This document shows, in pieces, positions 16,658 to 27,207 of a stretch of 36,620 nucleotides of DNA. Made by a program: the position numbers and the translations under genes. Origin of the DNA: Prevotella sp. (GTDB lineage Bacteria > Bacteroidota > Bacteroidia > Bacteroidales > Bacteroidaceae); the NCBI GenBank assembly GCA_016285055.1, contig JAEEPZ010000032.1:1-36620 (forward strand), read 5' to 3'. A model generated the notes under the pieces. The model saw only the letters and a list, made by a program, of their open reading frames with translations, made no database searches and was not told the DNA's origin. The stretch's first letter is position 1, and each line of letters begins with the position of its first letter.

Positions 16658-17152
16658 TTAAAACACCTTTACCGTGGTGTTCGATGCCACGTTGGCCTGG
16701 ACCTCATAGCCGGCAGGCAGTTCAGCCCTTGAGCCGCAGATGAAGCATGCAGGCCACACCAAGCAGAGACTCAGGACAACTGTCAGTGGCGTGCGGTTCT
16801 TTCCCGTCACATAGACATCGCCATTGGTGAGGGGAATCATCTCTCCATTCGGACCATACAGCTCTGTTATCCTGATGCCGAGGCGGCCTTTGGTTCCCCA
16901 CCAAGATGACCTCTTAGCTTCATAGACGGTGCCGTTGACAATGGTTCCGAATGGGATGGCGGTAACGCCTTCAACGTTGATGTCACGATTCACCTTGAAG
17001 GACACCTTCTGGCCTACTTGTACTTCAGAGGCCCTTGTCGGGGCTGAAATCTGAAGGGGAACCAGTGTTCCAGCCTTCACTGTTACTTCTTTTTGAGCCA
17101 TCATCGTGGCGGACAACAGGCACATAGCCATGCAAATGAAAAACTTTTTCAT
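16658..17152 (-). CDS. Secreted beta-rich protein of unknown function
   Basis: 164 residues from MKKFFICMAMCLLSATMMAQ, a clear Sec signal peptide; the longer open frame adds ten residues that would mask it. The mature protein is beta-rich, with VGQKVSFKVNRDINVEGVTAIPFGTIVNGTVYEA, resembling the repeated 'aGt.v.G.V' barrel pattern of TrbI-like and other envelope proteins. It also has a hydrophobic segment (LTVVLSLCLVWPACFICG) before the conserved-looking AELPAGYEV. Function is unknown; location is periplasmic or membrane-associated. It has its own -7 box at 17269-17276 and lies downstream of the LytTR gene on the same strand. Confidence 0.75.
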   Translation of the reverse strand: MKKFFICMAMCLLSATMMAQKEVTVKAGTLVPLQISAPTRASEVQVGQKVSFKVNRDINVEGVTAIPFGTIVNGTVYEAKRSSWWGTKGRLGIRITELYGPNGEMIPLTNGDVYVTGKNRTPLTVVLSLCLVWPACFICGSRAELPAGYEVQANVASNTTVKVF

Positions 17153-17268
17153 GTTGTTTGAAAACCTTTTTGTGCCGACCAATCCCCAGACATCGGCAAT
17201 GATTGTTCCAGAACGAGGGACTACCGGCCCTTGTGCGTAGATGGGCCAATCGTTCTTCTTCGTTTATG

Positions 17269-17276
17269 CAAAAGTA
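17269..17276 (-). promoter_or_regulatory. -7 box of the secreted beta-rich protein gene
   Basis: The minus strand reads TACTTTTG, a match to TAnnTTTG, giving a leader of about 110 bases. No TTTG is present at the -33 distance, so activation by another factor is possible. Confidence 0.45.
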
Positions 17277-17346
17277 GTAAGAAACTCTAATGAGGTGCTT
17301 CTATTTTATTATTCAATGTACGAAACGTGGCGGAGCGGGTACGGAA

Positions 17347-17745
17347 CTACATGCTCCCTGCTGTTTCTGACAACTTCTCCATCTCCACGATTAGCGTATC
17401 AAGGGCCTTCGCGGTTGCCTTGATTGTTATTTTCTGGGTCGTCCCTAATTGGTTGACTCTGAAGGTGAGCAGTTGCTTGCTTGGCTGGATGCGGAGCACG
17501 TAGTCGGTATTCACCATGTAGGATCGGCCGACCAACACGAACCGTTTCCTGCAGTCATCTGGCAGCTGTTCGTCCATCATCCGTGCTATTTCCGCCCGCT
17601 GATAGGTGAGCGTGTTAATCACGCCCCCATCAGCCAGATGGATGTCGCAGTAGTTCCCGTCGGCCTGGATAAACAGGATGTTGTCCTGTCGCAAGTAGAG
17701 TATTTCGCTCTTGTTCTTGATGGTGAGCATCGGCTGTTGCGTCAT
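17347..17745 (-). CDS. LytTR-domain DNA-binding protein
   Basis: 132 residues consisting almost only of a LytTR DNA-binding domain: KSEILYLRQDNILFIQADGNYCDIHL, then RFVLVGRSYMVNTDYVLRIQPSKQLLTFR, and ITIKATAKALDTLI. No receiver domain or membrane segment is fused, so the input signal must come from another protein. Its upstream region holds the 36-bp element shared with the TPR-retropepsin gene. It is transcribed divergently from the TPR-CHAT gene, and a role in regulating that gene or itself is plausible but unproven. Confidence 0.88.
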   Translation of the reverse strand: MTQQPMLTIKNKSEILYLRQDNILFIQADGNYCDIHLADGGVINTLTYQRAEIARMMDEQLPDDCRKRFVLVGRSYMVNTDYVLRIQPSKQLLTFRVNQLGTTQKITIKATAKALDTLIVEMEKLSETAGSM

Positions 17746-17792
17746 GTCTTCTATTTAAATAATGTGAGCTTTTTGTTTGTTGTTTACGTCTT

Positions 17793-17828
17793 ATATTACC
17801 CGTATTCGGGAAAAGGTAAACATCAAGG
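17793..17828 (-). promoter_or_regulatory. Shared upstream element, copy 2
   Basis: On the minus strand this reads ATGTTTACCTTTT, then a short spacer, then TACGGGTA and AT-rich sequence. It has the same order and spacing as the element at 6905-6943. It begins about 50 bases upstream of the LytTR start. Confidence 0.5.
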
Positions 17829-17873
17829 TGAAGTTTTTTTTGAGAATAAAGATGAAAAATGACAAAAATGCTG

Positions 17874-17881
17874 TAACTTTG
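17874..17881 (+). promoter_or_regulatory. -7 box of the TPR-CHAT gene
   Basis: TAACTTTG lies 14 bases before the ATG at 17896, so the leader would be very short. No TTTG is found at the expected -33 spacing. Confidence 0.55.
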
Positions 17882-17895
17882 CAATCAATAAATAA

Positions 17896-19893
17896 ATGAT
17901 TATGGTCAGAAAGATATTTGCCGTTATACTATTTACAATGTGTTCTACGATGGGGCTTGCCCAAGAGTTCGATTACATCAGCACAGCCAATCGTAAATTC
18001 AAGCAGATAGACGAACTTATTGTCGAGGGAGACATAGAAAAAGTTCGTGAGTTGCAGAATGAAATACTTCTGTTTGTTGATAAAATAGAAGACTTAGAAA
18101 CTCGTTTCCTTGTATACGGTTTTGCTATCAACAACTATATATCAACCCAATGCTATGAAGAAGCCATTGCATTGAGCATAAGCGCAATAGACAAAGCAAA
18201 AGATTGTTTTGGCCCAAAGCATAAAGAAGTTGCAATGTTATTAAACCTTCTCGGTTTAAGTTATGCTCAAAATCAACAGATTCAGTTAGCTATAGAGTAT
18301 GGAAATCAATCTGTACAGATGTATGAAGACCTTAAAGAAATTGAGGACGAGCCCTACCTTATGGCTGTTATCATGCTGAATCAATATTACGGAGAGAATA
18401 ATCAATATCCAGAAAGCATAGAGATGTTGAGGAGGGCTCTTAAGCTTATGGAGTCACATGAAATACCATCTGAAAGATTGGCAATTGTATTGCGTAGTAT
18501 AGCTACGAGTTATTCAAACTTAAATAATTATACTATGGCTCAAATATATACAATTAAGGCATTACGTTTATACAAAGATAAAAAGTCTGCAAATTACTGG
18601 GAGCTAAAACAGAATCTTGCCTTGCTTTACGACAATAATGGCCTACATCAAGAGGCTATACAAACAATAGATGAAGTCTGCGATACGTTAAGAATGTTTG
18701 GGGCTAGTATGTTTTACGCATCAGCACTATGTGATAAAGCATCTATCTATATTCATACGAATGAAACCAAAAGAAAGATTGAGGCAATTCAGATTGCGGA
18801 GGAATCTGCTAAGTTTTTTGAAAGCGCAAACGATACGCTATCTGACGAATATATTCACTCTTTAATGACAAAAGCAGAAGCCTATCGCTCTCTTGATTTG
18901 TCGGAACGTGCCCAGGAAATATACAAGCGTGTTTACTGTCTTCAAAAATCTTTTCTTGACACAACCGACATAGACGATCTTGAAATCCTTTCATATTCGG
19001 CTGTATTGGCAAATGACCTGCAAGGTGGGTTATCCTATTTTCTGATGTTGAAGAACTTGATCTTGCAAGAAAAAGGAGAAAATAGTGTGGATTATGCCAA
19101 TATCGAATATCGACTATCAGAACTTTATTATTTGTTACATGATTATGAGAGTGCGATAACGAATATAATGGATGCTCTGCCCATCATGCGGAGTTCTTTA
19201 GCAAAATCCTTTTTCATGCTTGAGGACAAGGAAAGGACTGAGTTTTGGAATAAATATATTTCCATTTTTAGTGAGTCTTTACCTAAAATGTGTTATGCAG
19301 CTGATAATCCCCATTTCTCTGGATTAATGTTTGACGCATCCCTGTTAAGTAAAGGACTATTATTAAATACGGAAAGGTTGAAGAGAAATCTAACGCAAGG
19401 ATATGCGCAAGTTGATGATTTTGTAAAACCATTCTTTCTAAACTGGCGAGATGTTCAGGACAAGCTTAAAGAAGATGACATAGCGATAGAGTTTGTTAGG
19501 GTCAATCTTTATCCTGACATTCCAGTTTATCTTGCTGTCGCTATTCGTAGTGGGTATGAAAACCCCAAAATTACCAAATTGTTTTTTGAAGATAATTTGA
19601 AACACGCATCCGATACACTCTATTATCAATGCAGCGAGATGGCCGATTTGGTCTGGAAGCCATTGCGGGCGGAGCTGGAAGGAGTCAAGACTATTTACTT
19701 CTCTCCATCCGGTGCCTTATATAATATAGGTATAGAATATCTGCCGGGGATGGAGGACTACAACATCTACCGGCTGTCATCCACACGTGAGCTGGCTTCA
19801 GGAAGGAAAGAAGAGACCAACAATCGCGCCGTGCTGTATGGCGGACTGGACTATAACGCAACACTTCCTGTTTTCCGCAGGATTTTGTCATAA
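17896..19893 (+). pseudogene. TPR-CHAT protease gene, 5' part, cut by an insertion sequence
   Basis: The first 657 codons belong to the gene; the last eight (PVFRRILS and stop) are read from the left end of the inserted element. Residues 1-23 form a Sec signal peptide (IFAVILFTMCSTMGLAQ), so the product is periplasmic or secreted. Helical TPR repeats run to about 480 (for example AIALSISAIDKAKDCFGPKHKEVAMLL). The start of the CHAT protease domain follows (MADLVWKPLRAELEGVKTIYFSPSGALYNIGIEYLPG). The catalytic His and Cys are both on the other side of the insertion, so this fragment cannot be an active protease. Both parts are otherwise undamaged, which indicates a recent event. Confidence 0.92.
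19827..19866 (+). repeat. Left copy of the 40-bp target duplication
   Basis: Forty bases inside the CHAT gene are repeated exactly at 21685-21724, directly flanking the insertion sequence. The duplicated segment encodes AVLYGGLDYNATL. The identity over the whole length shows a recent insertion. Confidence 0.93.
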
Positions 19894-20035
19894 AAAAATC
19901 ATTTTACTGTAAATAAGACAGTTATGTCCAGATAGTGGGTCGTTTTGGGTCACCTCGTTTCGGCATTGAGGCTGTTTTTGGAGGGCATCTGCCAATAAAC
20001 CTCACCTCGCTTGGTGGCATTTGGGGAATAAGTGC

Positions 20036-20043
20036 TACCTTTG
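20036..20043 (+). promoter_or_regulatory. Transposase -7 box close to the start codon
   Basis: TACCTTTG ends four bases before the chosen ATG at 20048. Transcription starting at the usual distance would begin at or next to the start codon, giving a leaderless message, which may keep transposase expression low. Confidence 0.45.
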
Positions 20044-20047
20044 TGGC

Positions 20048-21649
20048 ATGTTTGTGGAGAAGAAACTGAACAAATCGGGCAGTACCTCTGTTCGCGTCAT
20101 GCAGAAAGTGCATGGCAAGCGGAAGTGCGTCAAGGTGATGGGCTGCAGCAGTGATGCAGAAGAGATAGCCATTCTCATCAAGCGCGGGAATAGGTGGGTT
20201 GAGGAGCATCAGACGGGTGTGCCTCTTTTCGAGTTCGATGATGAGGCCGTAGCTTATGACAAGGTACTGGCAGGCTTACGCCAAAGCCAGCTCAGGCTGG
20301 TTGGGCCAGAGCTCGTCTATGGCACATTGTTCGACCGCATAGGCTATAACAAGGTGAAAACCGCTAACAACGCCCTGTTCCGTGCTTTGGTAGTGACACG
20401 GCTCTACCGCCCTGGGAGCAAGCTCCGGACGGCGGAGTACATGGAGCGCTTCATGCATCAATCCTATTCGCCGGATGCCATCTACCGCTTTCTTGACGAG
20501 CTGTGTGCAAGAGGCAAGACGGCAGAGGATATACGTGAGGCTGCTGACGAGAGCATCGGCGTGAAATGGCAGGTGGAGCAGATAGCGTTTGAGCACACGA
20601 AGGCTGTCATGGGCGGCCGGGTGACAGTGGCGTTCTACGACACGAGCACGCTATATTTCGAGTCTCAGGAGGATGATGTGCGTGTCCCCGGCTACTCCAA
20701 GGACGGCAAGAGCGAGAATCCACAGGTGGTACTGGGACTGCTTGTCGCAGCGGGCGGTAATCCCATCGGATATGAGCTCCACAAGGGAAACCAGTATGAA
20801 GGTACGACGCTGCTTCCGATTATCAAGAAGCTGGAGAAACGCTTCAGCCTGTCCCATCCGATTATCGTGGCCGACGCAGGATTGCTGAGCAAGAAGAACA
20901 TCGAGCAGTTGGAGGAAGAAGGCTACGAATACATCATCGGTGCAAGAATCAGGTCACTGTCAAAGGCAGACAAGGAGGCTGTGCTAAAACTCGGCCTGAA
21001 AGACGGCTGGCAGAAATCCATGACCATCAAGGACAGACGGTATGTAATATCAATGAGCGACAGGCGTGCCAAGAAAGATGCCAGAGACAGGGAAAAGGGT
21101 GTCAAGAGGCTTGAGAAGCGGTTTGCCAGCGGAAAGATTACAAAGGATTCCGTAAATAACAGAGGCTACAACAGGTTCCTTACCCTGCAAGGAGAAACAA
21201 CAGTGACCATAGATCAGGACAAGATAGCCGAGGATGCACGTCTGGACGGTCTGAAGGGATATGTGACCAACAGCAAGATTCGGAACAAGGCTGTTGTCGA
21301 GAATTACAGGAATCTATCCTTTATTGAAAGGGCGTTCCGCATGAACAAGACCGACCTCGCCATACGGCCAATCTACCATCGGCTATTCAACCGCATCGAG
21401 GCTCATGTCTGCATCTGCTTCACAGCATACACCATCCTGCTGGAACTGGAACGGACGCTGGTGAAAACCGCAGACAAGAAAAACAAAAAGCCTGGCATCA
21501 CCATCTACCGTGCAAAGTTTCTGGCCGAGAGCCTCTACAATATAGAATATGTGAACCCCTACAACGGAAAGAAGATGTCCGTCATACTCCGCACAGACTA
21601 CGATGAGGAGGTCACGAAGCTACTGGATGCTATCGGTGTGAAACACTAA
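20048..21649 (+). CDS. IS1634-family DDE transposase
   Basis: 533 residues from the ATG at 20048 (MFVEKKLNKSGSTSVRVMQK), the usual start of this family; a TTG nine codons earlier is less likely. The DDE residues are probably Asp198 (AFYDTSTLYFES), Asp276 (IIVADAGLLSKKNI) and Glu427 (YRNLSFIERAFRMNKTDL), with the IS4-type Y-x-RNLSFIERAFR helix. Size and motif order are complete, so the element is probably active. Its stop codon is the only stop separating it from the in-frame CHAT 3' fragment downstream. Confidence 0.95.
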   Translation: MFVEKKLNKSGSTSVRVMQKVHGKRKCVKVMGCSSDAEEIAILIKRGNRWVEEHQTGVPLFEFDDEAVAYDKVLAGLRQSQLRLVGPELVYGTLFDRIGYNKVKTANNALFRALVVTRLYRPGSKLRTAEYMERFMHQSYSPDAIYRFLDELCARGKTAEDIREAADESIGVKWQVEQIAFEHTKAVMGGRVTVAFYDTSTLYFESQEDDVRVPGYSKDGKSENPQVVLGLLVAAGGNPIGYELHKGNQYEGTTLLPIIKKLEKRFSLSHPIIVADAGLLSKKNIEQLEEEGYEYIIGARIRSLSKADKEAVLKLGLKDGWQKSMTIKDRRYVISMSDRRAKKDARDREKGVKRLEKRFASGKITKDSVNNRGYNRFLTLQGETTVTIDQDKIAEDARLDGLKGYVTNSKIRNKAVVENYRNLSFIERAFRMNKTDLAIRPIYHRLFNRIEAHVCICFTAYTILLELERTLVKTADKKNKKPGITIYRAKFLAESLYNIEYVNPYNGKKMSVILRTDYDEEVTKLLDAIGVKH

Positions 21650-21684
21650 ACCCCGATTTGGGTCACCCCGTTGCGGAAAACAGG

Positions 21685-21724
21685 CGCCGTGCTGTATGGC
21701 GGACTGGACTATAACGCAACACTT
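21685..21724 (+). repeat. Right copy of the 40-bp target duplication
   Basis: Identical over 40 bases to 19827-19866 and directly abutting the right end of the insertion sequence. Deleting the element and one copy joins codon 657 to codon 658 of the CHAT gene in frame. Confidence 0.93.
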
Positions 21725-22501
21725 GATGCAAGTGCAGCGGCTAAGAGCGTCGCTCTTTTGGATGAGTCGTTTAAGGAGCGGGCCGACGTCCGGGGAATGG
21801 GCCTGCGCGGTGGGAAGGGATACCTCGAACATTCTAAAGTGGAGGTTGGCATCATCGGGGAAGAGCTGTCTAAGGCACAATGGGAGTGTGTGCTGGATAC
21901 AGCCGCCTTGGGGACGGAAGAGTCTTTCAAGGCTTTGTCTGGCAGGGGGATAGGATGCCTGCACATCTCTACTCACGGATTCTATTATACCGAAGAAGAG
22001 GCCGATAATGCCCGTTACCAATTCATGCTGACAGACGATGCCGTGTTCTCGACTGAAGACAGGGCGCTGACCCGCTCGGGCTTGGTCATGTCAGGAGCGA
22101 ATCACATATTGAACGATGAGGAACTGCCTGACAATGTTGAGGATGGCATCTTGACGGCCAAAGAGATTGCCGATGTCGACTTGCGTGGCCTTGACTTGGT
22201 GGTTCTGTCAGCTTGTCAGACGGGGTTGGGTGACATTGCACAAAGCGAAGGTGTCTTCGGTTTGCAGCGTGGCTTTAAAAAGGCTGGTGCTAACTCCATC
22301 CTGATGAGCCTATGGGAGGTCAAGGACGATGCCACCCAGATTCTGATGACTCAATTCTACAGGAACCTTCTTTCTGGCCAGAACAAACGACAGTCGCTCC
22401 TGTCTGCGCAAAAGCATCTTCGTGAAGTTGAAGGTGGAAAATATGACAAGCCTGAATGTTGGGCTGCGTTTATACTACTGGATGGGATAGAGCAACGTTA
22501 G
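21685..22501 (+). pseudogene. TPR-CHAT protease gene, 3' part with the catalytic dyad
   Basis: This fragment carries the core of the CHAT (caspase-like) domain. The predicted catalytic residues are His741 in LHISTHGFYY and Cys821 in VVLSACQTGLG, numbered in the restored 915-residue protein. It ends with the typical SLWEVKDDATQILMTQFYRNL and WAAFILLDG segments. It has lost its signal peptide and TPRs. A TTG at 21671, inside the element's right end, could in principle start translation, but no good ribosome-binding site is visible. It ends 10 bases from the convergent anti-sigma gene. Confidence 0.92.
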
Positions 22502-22511
22502 TTAACGGAAG

Positions 22512-23156
22512 CTACAGCTCTTTTAGCAGCTTTGCCGCTTCTGCATCACCATGCTCTGCCAGTCGCTTCAGCAACTCTTTCGCCTTGTCTGTCTGATGGT
22601 CCTTGACATATGCCAATGCCAGATACCAAGCGATGTCGTTCTCGTAATAACTGTAATCGGCGTAGGTGTCGCTGTTTGTCTGGATACCATCATAGATGGT
22701 TTGCAGCCGAGTAATAACTGGGGCAATGTCTTCCGCAGTTCCCACTTTGTTATATAGTTCTGCAAGCTCCAGCTTGATGGCTTCGTCATCGCCACCTCTG
22801 GCTTTAGTGGTATTGTACGATTCGTAGTTGGCATCAAACACCTTGTCCATTCTGTATGAGCTGTACCATAGGTGGGCACCAAAGACAATGGCAAAAACGG
22901 CGGCGATGGATGCTATCCATTTTACAAGTCGGATGGCTTTGGCGTGACTTGCAGTTGCCGGTATCTCTTGTGCGACGGCTTCATCTTGCTTGGCCTGCTC
23001 ATCCTTCATTTCCTTAATGAGCAAAGCCATCATCTGGGCCTCTTCGCGAAGTTCCTTGTCATTTCTGAGGTCGTTCAGAAATGCCTCGCTTTCCTCCGGA
23101 GTCATTTGTTCACGGAGGTATCTGTCAATCCTTTCGCTATTGTCTTTATCTGTCAT
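22512..23156 (-). CDS. Anti-sigma-factor-like membrane protein with TPR-like C terminus
   Basis: 214 residues. The N-terminal cytoplasmic segment (IDRYLREQMTPEESEAFLNDLRNDKELREEAQ) is typical of Bacteroidota proteins paired with ECF sigma factors and probably binds the sigma. One transmembrane helix spans about 79-97. The periplasmic part ends in TPR-like helices (AWYLALAYVKDHQTDKAKELLKRLAEHGDAEAAKLLKEL), suited to sensing a partner protein. Its start overlaps the sigma gene stop by 11 bases, indicating translational coupling. No zinc-binding anti-sigma motif is visible. Confidence 0.82.
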   Translation of the reverse strand: MTDKDNSERIDRYLREQMTPEESEAFLNDLRNDKELREEAQMMALLIKEMKDEQAKQDEAVAQEIPATASHAKAIRLVKWIASIAAVFAIVFGAHLWYSSYRMDKVFDANYESYNTTKARGGDDEAIKLELAELYNKVGTAEDIAPVITRLQTIYDGIQTNSDTYADYSYYENDIAWYLALAYVKDHQTDKAKELLKRLAEHGDAEAAKLLKEL

Positions 23157-23715
23157 AGAGCAACGACCTTAAATAGTTGTATTTCTCTTTGAATGTCTTG
23201 CGGCATCTTGAAGCCTGTGTTTTTGCAACATCGGCATTCTTCAGGCCAAATTGCCCTGCTATTGTAGCCCAGCTTAGCTCGTCGGCATAGTAACTCCAGA
23301 GCAATTCCTTGCACCGTGTGGCCATTTCGTTGAGCGCATCGTGGACAAGCTGTTTCTTTTCATTGATGACTGCCTGCTGTTCTTCGCTGACCTGAAGGAT
23401 ACTCTCTACCTTGTTCATTGAGATGGTGTTCTTCTGCTGAATGTCTGTATCGTTAATACCTACTATGGTGAGGTTGCCTTGCTTGCGAAGGGCCTTTAAT
23501 GAGAGGTTGATGCAAATCTTAAGAAAGTAGGGGTATTGGGGACCATCCACTTTTCTCGCTTTGATATTGTTATGCAGCGCGACGTAAGCATCCTGGATAA
23601 TGTCTCTTATACTCTCATTGGGCAGGGCAGAATATGTGGAACTGAGGAAGTTAAGCGTTTTCTGCTCATTCCTCTTGATGAATTGTTCAAATGCACTTTC
23701 TTCCGCCTTTTCCAT
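23146..23715 (-). CDS. ECF-type RNA polymerase sigma factor
   Basis: 189 residues. Region 2 is represented by NESIRDIIQDAYVALHNNIKARK and region 4 by MATRCKELLWSYYADELSWATIAGQFGLKNADVAKTQASRCRKTFKEKY. A short linker joins them, and the large sigma-70 regions 1 and 3 are absent, as in ECF factors. It lies six bases after the caspase gene and overlaps the anti-sigma-like gene, so all three are one operon. Its targets are unknown. Confidence 0.9.
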   Translation of the reverse strand: MEKAEESAFEQFIKRNEQKTLNFLSSTYSALPNESIRDIIQDAYVALHNNIKARKVDGPQYPYFLKICINLSLKALRKQGNLTIVGINDTDIQQKNTISMNKVESILQVSEEQQAVINEKKQLVHDALNEMATRCKELLWSYYADELSWATIAGQFGLKNADVAKTQASRCRKTFKEKYNYLRSLLYDR

Positions 23716-23721
23716 AGCTGG

Positions 23722-24603
23722 TCAGAGTGATTCTTCTATTACTAACGTTTGTGTCCTTGGCCAGCGACCGGTCTCTTTGGTCGATGCTTCAACGCAGGCC
23801 TTGAATAAAGCTTTCGAGTCTTTGCCAAAAGTGGGCATGACCCTAAGGGCTTGCCAGATGTTGTATGACAATGCGCCGTGGTCCTTGCCTTTAATCCTGA
23901 TTTCTGTATTTCGCTCGCGCGATTGGCAGGCCTCCATGAACAAGGCTGAAGCCATGTCTGCCGATGTCGCGACAGGATAATGCCTGATGTCTTCTTTTGG
24001 CGGATTGTACTTCGCGCCCGCTTTTGTCAGCCCTTCATTGGTGCCTCTCACGGTTTCAAGTCCTTTGCGCGATATAGTGCCAGCATGACAAGCATCCATA
24101 GCCACATAGAGCATGCCTGTTGGGCCTATCTTCTTACGAAGCATAGTGAAGTAGCCGTTCAGCTCGTCATCAGTGAGATGCTTCTCTCCATTGTAAGCTG
24201 TATTGTATTCTTTCCCGGCATCTATGGGGACGATGGCTTCATCCCAACCGTCTTGTTCGTCTTTGGCCATTCCGTTGAGACCATCTTCAACGGGCTGGCC
24301 ATGACACGAGAAGTGCAGATAGACGACGTCGCCTTCCTTGGCGCGGACAGTGACATTTTCAAGCGCATTACGGATGCCTTGACAGGTTGCACTTTCATTC
24401 GTCAGCGACTGCACTGCGAACCCTTTCTCTTCCAATACCGGAGTCAGGAGTGCAACATCCTCGGCACCATGAATGTTGTCCCACACCTTATATCCATTCG
24501 CATGGTAGTTGGAGATGCCTACCATCAAGGCATGCTTCCGCTGGGCATGACACAAAAATGGGACTGCGACAAGAAAGACGAGCAAGAGCGTATTCCGAGC
24601 CAT
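23722..24603 (-). CDS. Secreted caspase-family (C14) cysteine protease
   Basis: 293 residues. A signal peptide (NTLLLVFLVAVPFLCHAQ) is cleaved after about residue 20. The caspase fold follows: HALMVGISNYHANG near the start, catalytic His101 in YLHFSCHGQ, a substrate-loop WDEAIVPIDAG, and catalytic Cys172 in VAMDACHAGTISR. This is a complete catalytic dyad, so an active periplasmic protease is likely. Being the first gene of an operon with a sigma/anti-sigma pair, it could cut an envelope regulator, but no substrate can be read from the sequence. Its start is only 48 bases from the Crp/Fnr gene stop, so co-transcription from there is possible. Confidence 0.92.
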   Translation of the reverse strand: MARNTLLLVFLVAVPFLCHAQRKHALMVGISNYHANGYKVWDNIHGAEDVALLTPVLEEKGFAVQSLTNESATCQGIRNALENVTVRAKEGDVVYLHFSCHGQPVEDGLNGMAKDEQDGWDEAIVPIDAGKEYNTAYNGEKHLTDDELNGYFTMLRKKIGPTGMLYVAMDACHAGTISRKGLETVRGTNEGLTKAGAKYNPPKEDIRHYPVATSADMASALFMEACQSRERNTEIRIKGKDHGALSYNIWQALRVMPTFGKDSKALFKACVEASTKETGRWPRTQTLVIEESL

Positions 24604-24651
24604 CTTTGAATAACATCGTAGCGGTGCGTCTGTTGCGCCGAGAATGGCGCC

Positions 24652-25251
24652 TTAGCTGTTCAGCAGGGCGGCGGTGCGGACGCGGGAGAGGGTCTCGGGC
24701 GTCATCTGCAAGTAGCTGGCGATGTAGACCAGCGGGGCACGGAGTACGAGCTGTGGCGAGCGCTTCACCAGTTTGGCGTAGCGGTCCTGGGCCGTCTCGA
24801 AGCGCAGCATGTCGGCATGGTGCTGGCTGATGATGAGCGACTCCTCCAGTATCTTGCGGTAGAGCATCTGGATGTTGACACACTTGATGGCGGCAGCCTC
24901 CAGCTCTGCCTTCGGGATGGAGTAGATGATAGAGGGCTCCAGCGCCTGAATGGTCAGCAGCGAGGGCTCCTCCTTGAACAGGCTCTCAATGCACATCACG
25001 ATGCTGTTCTCGGTAGCCATGTATTCGGTCAGCTCTTTCTTGTTCTTGTAGTAGTACTGCCTCACGAGACCTTTGACCACCCAATAGATGTTCTCGCAGG
25101 TCTCGCCTTCGCGCAGGATAATTTCGTTCTTTGCATACTTGCGCGGAATCAGGATGCTCTCCAGCACGTCCAGCTCGTCATGCGTCATTGTGCTGTAGCG
25201 TCGGGCCAGCTCACGGGCCACGTCTCGGGGAGTTAAACTTAGGTTAGCCAT
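24652..25251 (-). CDS. Crp/Fnr-family transcriptional regulator
   Basis: 199 residues. An N-terminal cyclic-nucleotide-binding-type beta barrel (KNEIILREGETCENIYWVVKGLVRQYYYKNKKELTEYMATENSIVM) is followed by a long dimerisation helix and a short C-terminal HTH (YIASYLQMTPETLSRVRTAALLNS). The ligand is unknown; many Bacteroidota members do not bind cAMP. It is upstream of and codirectional with the caspase operon. Confidence 0.9.
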   Translation of the reverse strand: MANLSLTPRDVARELARRYSTMTHDELDVLESILIPRKYAKNEIILREGETCENIYWVVKGLVRQYYYKNKKELTEYMATENSIVMCIESLFKEEPSLLTIQALEPSIIYSIPKAELEAAAIKCVNIQMLYRKILEESLIISQHHADMLRFETAQDRYAKLVKRSPQLVLRAPLVYIASYLQMTPETLSRVRTAALLNS

Positions 25252-25259
25252 TGTTTTTT

Positions 25260-25370
25260 AATGCTTAATGCTTAATTGTTTCGTAGTTTTTTTTAGATTG
25301 ACTTCACGTTGCTGCTTTCCTCTGCCCACTGCCTTTTTCATTAAGCATTAAGCATTAGGAATTAAGCATT
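25260..25370. repeat. Inverted AAGCATT repeat between lepA and the Crp/Fnr gene
   Basis: AATGCTTAATGCTTAAT (25260-25276) faces its exact complement ATTAAGCATTAAGCATT (25340-25356), and a third half copy is at 25361-25370. The arms are 17 bp. This kind of tandem TTAAGCA palindrome is a common intergenic element in this phylum. Confidence 0.8.
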
Positions 25371-25372
25371 GC

Positions 25373-27154
<1,782 letters not shown>

Positions 27155-27175
27155 TCTTTTTTGCGTATTTGGGTA

Positions 27176-27207
27176 CAAAATTACTAAAAAAACGCGTAAA
27201 AAACAAA
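27176..27207 (-). promoter_or_regulatory. Exact-consensus promoter of lepA
   Basis: On the minus strand TTTG (27204-27207) is followed after exactly 20 bases by TAATTTTG (27176-27183), about 22 bases before the lepA start. This confirms the shorter LepA start. Confidence 0.88.

Larger units (their letters stand above)
19867..21684 (+). mobile_element. IS1634-family insertion sequence
   Basis: An 1818-bp element with 13-bp perfect terminal inverted repeats, CCTGTTTTCCGCA at the left and its complement at the right (21672-21684). It encodes one transposase and no passenger gene. A 40-bp exact direct repeat flanks it. Long target duplications are an established trait of IS1634 itself, first described in Mycoplasma mycoides, whereas most IS4-related elements duplicate far fewer bases. 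It interrupts the TPR-CHAT gene in the same orientation. Confidence 0.93.
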
